Shown one piece after another: positions 56,921 to 64,000 of a stretch of 64,000 bases of DNA (positions are counted from its first letter, which is position 1; each line of letters starts with the position of its first letter). The position numbers and the translations under genes are program-made. Below the pieces are notes generated by a model. That model had not been told where the DNA came from and searched no databases. It saw nothing but the letters and a program-made list of their open reading frames with translations. This DNA comes from Hyalella azteca (Eukaryota > Arthropoda > Malacostraca > Amphipoda > Hyalellidae), in contig NW_025937944.1 of assembly GCF_000764305.2 (NCBI RefSeq), positions 177,187 to 241,186 on the forward strand, in the 5' to 3' direction.

Positions 56921-59900
56921 TCGTAATAAGAGATTTTCTTCATTAGGATAATACTTATTATTCTGCAACATTATTTTATGCTATGTATTCCATATAACAA
57001 GTGGTTGATTTTCATGTTACATTGAAAATATATTACTGTAATATATATATATAATATATTACTGTTATGTGATGAATTCTTTCTGTTGAAGGAATATGGA
57101 TATTTAATATATGGACGACATTCAGGGTTAGTCTGAGAATTTGACACACGATTAAAAATTGTCGAATTTACAAGTGTTGTCACTAATATAGTTACTCCAT
57201 AGTTGATAATAAATATTAAGCGGGTAATGAGGTGGAATTTTGTTCTAAATTTAAGTTTTTAGAAACTACCATTATAACCAACCTATTAACTGTCACCTTT
57301 GTGAAGGTCACAGGAAAAGCTAAAATGTTAGCGTCCAGCATTGTTTACAGAAAGAGTATGTGAATGGAAGGTGTTTTGCCATACCACAAACATCATTGAG
57401 TGTTTGTTCCAAGCATCATGACTGAGCTGCTTAATTATCAAGGAGTTTGGGTAGGTCAAAGGCGTTCGACTTGCCTTTGTTTTAGGCCGTGAAAAGATAC
57501 AAAGATGCTGCTGGTACGCCGTCTTTCGTATACAGGTTTGGTCTCCACCAAATGAGTGTTTGCGATCGCTTCCAGTCCATGGTCTTTTCTGCGAGTTTCT
57601 TTTGTTGTTTTGTAGCATTCTTTCTATTATGTGATTCTTTCTATTATGTGATCAGAAAAGAGAGGAGCTCGAACTGCATTTCCCGAAGGACCAAGCCATA
57701 CACGCCGAGAAAAAGCAAACTTAAACAAGCTTTTTCTTGGGCTACTCCAGCAGCACTGTAGAATACATGAAGCATAGGCGTAGATTTTTGTTCTTCATCA
57801 CAACTGATCAATTGATAGTTGGAACTCAGACACGTGCTTCCATTCTTTATGAAGGCTATGAAGAGAAGCACCATTCACTAAACTGTCTTAATGAACATTA
57901 TCCATCCAACACTGAGGAGAATGCATGAGTAGTCTGCTTATGTGTAGAAGTATTCAAAGGCATAAGAATATTTATAATTATATTATGCCTGTAATATCTG
58001 TAAGAATTTCTGAATGAATGCCATTGTTAATACGCTGCAACTGAATAAAATATTTCACGGACTGGCCTCTTTATATAAGTAATGATATGTATTCCACTGA
58101 AACTATCTCATTATCTATTTTTTACGAATTTATCAACAGTTTAATCCTAAATTGGTTGAAATTCGGAGTGACCGATCGAGCACTCCGCAATGCTAAAATT
58201 TGATTGTATAATAATGAGCATCTAATCTTCTTTCACTTACCACCACGGAATTGAAAATCATTTACTAATTATTTTGATTAATAATTATTTTAATCCATTT
58301 CGCTGTCAGACTTTATTCCAGAACAATTTTGTTTGTTATAATATGCATCTTTTATTTTGTGGTGACTTACATGGGATCCCTTTCTTCTCGCCTCATTATA
58401 CTTAAAATATGTACAGGTATTCAAATGCACACGGCAGAGAATTCGTTGTACATGAACTTTAATGAGGAGTTTTAAAACTTATGTTTTGCATAATAAAGGG
58501 ATGACTATATTTTAAAAACTAATAAATTATTTTTAATAATTGATGTAGTAATCCTAAATAAACGGATAGTTTAATTATTTACGTCTCCGAATTTATTATA
58601 AGATCAGAATTGGTATTTAATTTCATGTTTTGCCGTCGTACACCTAGGTTTTTAATTCAATTTTTCTGTGGTGTGTGCTGAGTCAATATAAAATAATTGA
58701 TAAAAAAATCCCAAAGAGTGAAAGGGATTTATAGAATATAATTTTCGCATTGACTTTAATTTAAACATATTTTCACGAAAAAAATCACAAACTATGAAAT
58801 TTGAATTACTATTATAGCGTACAGTAATTTTCTTTCTAACCGAACCTCACCTAGAAAGATTAAGATTTTGAATGTTTTGTATTCCCAGTTTTTGGTCATG
58901 TTTTCTATGTCGAGTAGAAAGACTTAAAATCGTTGTTCTCGCGCTGACATTTGTAGTTCAAATTCATTGGTCAACAAGACGGTGGCGTTCGTGGAGCGAG
59001 TGTACAAGAGAATAAAGTTAAATTGGTTACAGTCAAGTTTTGTTATAAATGGGGAGGCTTGAATGGGTACACTGAGTTGGCTTTAAATAATGTGAAATGA
59101 AAAAAATAGACACATTTCGAGTGCGGGCGAACTCTCTTGACTCAAAGAATTGTCTAAAAGTAGATGTTTGATTGTATAATTCTACTTTTCTACCTCAGTA
59201 AAGTTTAGGAATGTAGACCTGGAATTGTGGAACTCTACTTTACTAACGCTTAAGTTGTTACAAGTAGACAAGATTTGGTAATAATCTATTAATCTATTTT
59301 TATGCCCCACTTAAATAGATAAGAAGTACACAAACAATTTTTGAAATTCTACTTTTCTACCTCAATTACTTAAGATAAAAAAAATGTCCCATTGGCAGAT
59401 TCTTACACAAGCACAACCTGAATTTTTTGCGGTTCCGGAACTCCCAGCCATCCCAAGTGCTGGATTTCACACCTAAGAGGTAAGGATGTGGTCCACCACC
59501 CTACACATTCCCACACCTACACTCGCCCACACCAGCCCTCCCCCCACACCACACCTCCCCCCACACCCACACCCTAATTACTGCAGGGTACAGGTACCAA
59601 CCTTAAAGGGATTACCTTAGCTGCCCCGCCAGTCATAAGAGGATTAACTGCAGATTAGGATGGATTAGTCCAAGTTTCAGTGCAGGAATTGACGAGCAGT
59701 CCTGACTAACCACAAATTTTACGACTTCTCTTCTAAATAATCGAGATTTTTAGACGGCCCTTAAAAAACAACGCACAGCAAGCAGTGCTTATAGGCAAGC
59801 TCTCTTACCTGAGCATCGTTGATTCAATGCTTGAAAAGCGGTTATGGAGACGATATAATAGTTGAAAAAGCAGCTCGAGAGACTGTTAATTCTTGCAAAA

Positions 59901-60217
59901 CATTTACCGTGACGATTCAATAATAAAAAAATTATATTGAGGAAATTTAATATATGAAAAACCATTATTTAGACGATTTTATACATGATATACATTTTTT
60001 GAGACTATTTAATACATGGCATAAATTTATTGTAACGATTTAGTACGTGCGAGACCTTTCTTAAGACGATTTAGTACCTGAAAAACATGTCTCGTAATGA
60101 TTTTATACCTTGGAACCGTTGTTAAATTTGTCAACTGAATTTTTAGTAAGTTATACATAGTTGAAAATATTTTTGACTGGGAAGGCACTGTCCAAAACCA
60201 ACTTCAAAATCAAGTGG
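56921..60217. other. Unique AT-rich sequence, nothing recognised
   Basis: 3.3 kb with no supported gene. A C/A-rich tract (cccacaccacacctcccccc-like) lies at 59500-59575, and a repeated phrase about gacgatttaatac occurs near 59930-60110. Confidence 0.45.
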
Positions 60218-60249
60218 ATTTCTGAACAAACTTATTTTTGTTCAGAAAT
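60218..60249. repeat. Perfect 13-bp hairpin
   Basis: ATTTCTGAACAAA and TTTGTTCAGAAAT flank cttatt. Confidence 0.85.
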
Positions 60250-60599
60250 ATTCAGAAACTGAACTTAATGTGCCAACGAAAGCAACGCGATACCAGCATT
60301 ATGGGAACGATAATATATTTTTTCATTCGTAATAAATAATACTGCACACCGTTACGAGCAACTTACAGTACCTACAAATTACGATAGAATTCATAATACA
60401 TTTGTAACAATGCTTTTAGACTCGACATGAGCTGTCCTATATAAATTTAAATAAGAAAACTGAAATGAATTGGAGAGCCTACGTATGAAAGAATATCATT
60501 TTGACTAACTGCAGCCACAACCCAGCCACCATTGTCCGATCTCGAAGATTTGAATTTTCAGGTATTAAGTATGTAATTATTTTCCTTAAACCTCAATAA

Positions 60600-61420
60600 C
60601 AATTAATTTATCCCTGCTGAGTCAAATATTTCCGTTAAATCTCACAAACAATCAATCTATCACTGCCGAGTCGAATATTTTCCTTAACACGTTGACTACG
60701 TATTGGTACATATGCGTACCACGAAATGTATTTCTCCAGGACGTTGTGGTACATAATTAAGGTTGCCTAAAATCGGCCAAATCCAAGAACAAAAAAGGCC
60801 AAAAAGGCCGATAATTCAATGTATACTAGTTTATTTGTAGGTTCCGCTATAAAAATTGCATTTATTTTCTTTTTGCAGTATTTAAAATTTAATTAGGAAG
60901 TACCCTTATCATAAATTTTAGCCAGCCAACGCAATTGAGAAAAACTAAATCACGGAATATGTCCGGAAAAAATGACCGTCTGGCAACCCTGCTTAAAAAA
61001 AGTACAAAAAATGAAATAATAGTACAAGATGGAGCAATCGTAATCAACGTGTTAAGTCTCGCGAACTATCAATCTATCACTGCTGAGTCGAATATTTTCT
61101 TCAAGTCTCACGAACAATTAATCGATCACTGCTCAGTCAAATATTTTCTTCAAGTCTCACGAACAATTAATCGATCACTGCTCAGTCAAATATTTTCCTT
61201 AAGCCTCACGAACAATTAATCGATCACTGCTCAGTCAAATATTTTCTTCAAGTCTCACGAACAATTAATCGATCACTGCTCAGTCAAATATTTTCCTTGA
61301 GCTTCACGAACAATCAATTTATCACTACTGGCTCAAATATTTTCTTGAGTATCACGAATAGTCAATCTATCACTGGCGAGTCGAATATTTTCCTTCAGCC
61401 TCACGAACAATTAATATATC
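60600..61420. repeat. 49-bp minisatellite interrupted by an insertion
   Basis: Units of 49 bp (tcacgaacaattaatcgatc, actgctcagtcaaatatttt, cttcaagtc or ccttaagcc). Two diverged units lie at 60600-60687 and about seven at 61052-61420. They are separated by the element at 60688-61051. Confidence 0.95.
60688..61051. mobile_element. TTAA element inserted in the 49-bp minisatellite
   Basis: The 364-bp insert begins CACGTTGACTACG and ends CGTAATCAACGTG (13-bp inverted repeats, one mismatch), with TTAA on both sides (60684-60687, 61052-61055). Uninterrupted units have ttccTTAAgcctcacgaac at the same place, giving an empty-site comparison. A subterminal palindrome TGGTAC-atatgc-GTACCA follows the left end. 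No intact transposase was found; the open frame inside is short and unrecognised. Probably a non-autonomous piggyBac-type element. Confidence 0.8.
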
Positions 61421-61674
61421 ACTAAATGATATAATAGTCAGAGTCAATCTCATAAGGCCCACGTTATCGAATGCTTCACATCTGGCACGGTGGGCATTAA
61501 TGGTTTAACGAACCATGTCATCTTGTCGGATCTGAAGAAGCTGTCGGTAGCATATCTTGCTCGATGACCAGTAGCTACTTCTTCCAATAACACGTATTGT
61601 TAACTTTAACGAATGCTATTAATTCGAGGATGAATATCTCGTATTCTCTTCATTATTACGCGGTATTGTGAACA
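61421..61674. other. Unique sequence, nothing recognised
   Basis: No feature supported. Confidence 0.4.
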
Positions 61675-61863
61675 TTGAATGCTTCATTAGCCATTGCTGA
61701 GAAAATCTTGTGGCACCGTCCCCTTCTTGGCACAAAAGAACGTCCCAAAGATTCCTTCACAATGCCGGCCCGAAAGGATTCTTCATTGACAGAAAACTTG
61801 GAGAAAGAAACTCCAGGCGCGGCGCAGGAAGCTAAGAAAAGAAAACCTCATCTTCCGGATTAA
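61675..61863 (+). CDS. Candidate terminal coding exon
   Basis: The frame is open to TAA at 61861-61863. It reads KERPKDSFTMPARKDSSLTE, then NLEKETPGAAQEAKKRKP and a stop, a hydrophilic, lysine-rich tail. Codon use is balanced and distinct from the AT-rich flanks. The 5' boundary is unclear because no strong acceptor is visible. Confidence 0.28.
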   Translation: MNASLAIAEKILWHRPLLGTKERPKDSFTMPARKDSSLTENLEKETPGAAQEAKKRKPHLPD

Positions 61864-62197
61864 GTTTGTGGTTCGCTGAGGCGAGTGGATGTTGAGAACC
61901 AGAAACATTTGCTCTTGAACCGCGGCCCATGACTTCGTTGCCTAAAACATTCGGTGACATTAATAACTACATTTACAATATTATTTTTTTTACAAGTAAA
62001 GACGTAAAGTAAATAGCTATAATTACTCAAAAATTATTGTATAATTTCCTTAAGCTGGGTAATTAAAAATTTCAAACAATAACTTATTAATGTTTGGCCT
62101 TAACTCTAGGAAACACCTAATATCACATCGGACATCCCGTCACTCAAAATCCACAAATTCTCCCCGTAAGCGCTGCTCTCACTAACTTCCATTTCAG
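61864..62197. other. Unique sequence, nothing recognised
   Basis: Unique sequence leading up to the acceptor at 62196-62197. Confidence 0.4.
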
Positions 62198-62324
62198 CTC
62201 TCAAGACATTGCTTGTTTAAAGGCAGATAATGACGACCGCTTGGAGCGGCAGGCGCAATTCATCAGCACGCCCGACACCTCGGAACAAAAGCAAGGTTCA
62301 GGTACTAAAACTATCGCGCCGTGA
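62198..62324 (+). CDS. Candidate coding exon
   Basis: A good acceptor (cttccatttcag, AG at 62196-62197) precedes SQDIACLKADNDDRLERQAQ, then FISTPDTSEQKQ. It either stops at TGA 62322-62324 or splices at an internal GT near 62295-62301. Third positions are G/C-rich. Two other frames here, one on each strand, are also open for more than 75 codons, which weakens the call. Confidence 0.33.
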
Positions 62325-62899
62325 CCATGAAAAACCACTTCATTGTCCCGCAGCTGCGGACGTTGTTTTGGGTGGCCGAGCTCCACACTCTCACACAAAG
62401 CCAAGCCGAGACCAGCACTTAAAAAATTACCTTCTTGAGTTACCCCGGCAGTGGAAATGAGCACCGGTAACGAGTTTTGGCCTGCGTGGCACTGGCACTA
62501 AAGTACATCTTCCTGGAACTGAGATACGTGGCACTGGCATCAGATTACCTGGTTGGTATTACTGCCTAAATGAGAGGCACTGTAACGGATAAATAGTAAA
62601 GCCTCAATTACTTTCACAAGCATTTCTACCCCGAAAATGATTACTTGTTCGTACAATAATAATAGCAATCTACCGAGCTTAGCCAAACTTCGGACAAAAT
62701 ACCTTATTAACTTGAGCGACACAAGCATTTTTCACCACGGAAATGATTAAAAACTCTTACAATGATGATTAAAATTTACCGAACTATGTAAAATTTACGA
62801 CAAATTGCGTTATTAATTTGAGCGAATGCGCCCAAAGTGCCCTGAGCTTCAGAAGCTGATGACCGCAGGACTTCTGCCTTAAGGAGGACAATAATTGTT
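62325..62899. other. Unique sequence, no supported gene
   Basis: The first 140 bp are GC-rich with overlapping open frames; the rest is AT-rich. Confidence 0.4.
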
Positions 62900-63015
62900 T
62901 ATCTGAGGACCTCAGCGCTTGAGGAGGATAGCGGTGGAGCAGGATTGTTTTCTGGAGGACCTCAGCGCTTGAGGAGGATAGCGGTGGAGCAGGATTGTTT
63001 TCTGTAAGACCTCAG
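62900..63015. repeat. 50-bp tandem repeat with a palindromic core
   Basis: Two full 50-bp units and a partial one, each with CCTCA-gcgct-TGAGG (the third is altered) and ggaggatagcggtggagcag. Confidence 0.95.
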
Positions 63016-64000
63016 CGTATTTGACAACTAGAAATTAGAACAGATTTAAAATATTAAAAGGATAGATGATTTAAATATCGACACATTTAAACTATTAAAA
63101 TAAAATAATGTTGAAAATTTGGAAATAGAGAAGAATACGATTAAAAAAACAATCCAATTAGTTGAACTTATATATTGAAACTTATATATTGCATCATACA
63201 AAAATAGAAATAAACCTATGAATGTATGCGTATAATAACATCTCAACGTTACAGCATACAAGAATCTAACTTCTAAAATATATAAAAATCTAAATATTGA
63301 TTTGTTTAGGCATATAAATTGAATTGATCGAAAATCGAATTATAGATAGAAAATTTGAGTATAAAAAATAAATTCAACATTTCTAAATCCAAAATTTCCA
63401 AATGTATCAATTAAAATTAAGCCATGAATTGAAAATATTTTCATCACAAAATAATATAGTACAAATACTAAACCATCCGAAAATCTAAATATCAACTCAT
63501 ATATAAGGTAAAAACGAATTAATTAGGCTAAACCTAGGGAAGTCAAGGCATCCTGATGAATTAACAATTTACCTGAAATTAGATAGTACGGTCATGCAAT
63601 GGTGTGGGGCGGGCGACATCCGTGGAGTTAATGTAGCTTTGCTAATCATTTGGACCATTATTGATTTAGACATTTGGATTTACAACTTCAGGAATTTAAA
63701 AACCCAGAAATAACAAATAAAGTCACCATTTATTCAATGAAAACTTTTTGGGAATCAACTTCATCATCAGGCTAAAAATAAAAGCATTCAAGTACAATCG
63801 GCAGCGAAAATTCTAATTGAAAAAATATAACGATCGGCTATAGCATGACTCTGTAGATTTTATAGCAACGTCATTAATTCGATGATGATCCTCCGTGATC
63901 ACATGGTCGGGATTTTTGCTGCTCAGATGAGATTAGCAAGAATTCAAAAATGATCTTCATATGTCATTATTATAAAGCCGTGCAAGATCGTCTTTAATTT
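63016..64000. other. Unique AT-rich sequence, nothing recognised
   Basis: No gene, array or element could be supported. Confidence 0.5.

Noticed and set aside
56588..56971. Frames reading [17 protein letters not shown] and RAPATRAP
   Set aside because: 15-bp stop-free satellite read in different frames; resembles a Cys-rich protein only by accident.
57489..57928. Two adjoining open frames of 60-90 codons
   Set aside because: Low-complexity, different frames, no shared splice sites; the opposite strand is also open.

Overview
This looks like arthropod nuclear DNA, most likely from a crustacean. The evidence is an intron-containing group-B Sox gene with an arthropod-type tail after the HMG box, small secreted-protein genes with GT-AG introns and an intron just before the start codon, TTAA-flanked miniature transposons, and an AT-rich background with a very high load of minisatellites. 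The species cannot be fixed from the sequence; an amphipod-like malacostracan is a guess. The window is a short-read draft assembly. It contains two uncut Nextera mate-pair junction adapters (573-610 and 32183-32220), three single-N joins (665, 28453, 30317) and one 54-N gap (50358-50411), so order and adjacency at those points are not reliable.

Layout. 0.4-3.7 kb: minus-strand Sox gene, three coding exons including a complete HMG box split by an intron; the C-terminus runs off the left edge. The end of its third exon, including the splice donor, is multiplied as a 72-bp tandem repeat. 5-34.7 kb: mostly unique AT-rich DNA broken by about 35 different minisatellite arrays with periods from 9 to about 107 bp. 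Only a few isolated, weakly supported coding-like exons lie here (8.7-9.6 kb is the best). 34.7-47.9 kb: an island with no long minisatellite array that carries three well-supported secreted-protein genes. Gene A (+) is convergent with gene B (-), and gene B is divergent from gene C (+). A foldback element lies between A and B, and a TTAA-flanked MITE lies between B and C. 47.9-64 kb: minisatellites again, a gap, fragments of the same MITE, a different TTAA element inserted precisely into a minisatellite unit (60688-61051), and a few tentative exons.

The three island genes share one design: a 5'-UTR intron ending a few bases before ATG, a signal-peptide exon ending in phase 0, then a basic (furin-type or dibasic) site at the start of the next exon. 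B and C also share a Thr/Val-rich core with a single cysteine and look like paralogs. The Sox gene would be a nuclear regulator with no evident link to the secreted genes.

By summing the intervals listed, minisatellites make up roughly a quarter of the window. Many of the longest open frames are by-products of stop-free repeat units and are not annotated as genes. Isolated coding-like exons are offered at low confidence because overlapping frames in GC-richer patches can look equally plausible by eye.
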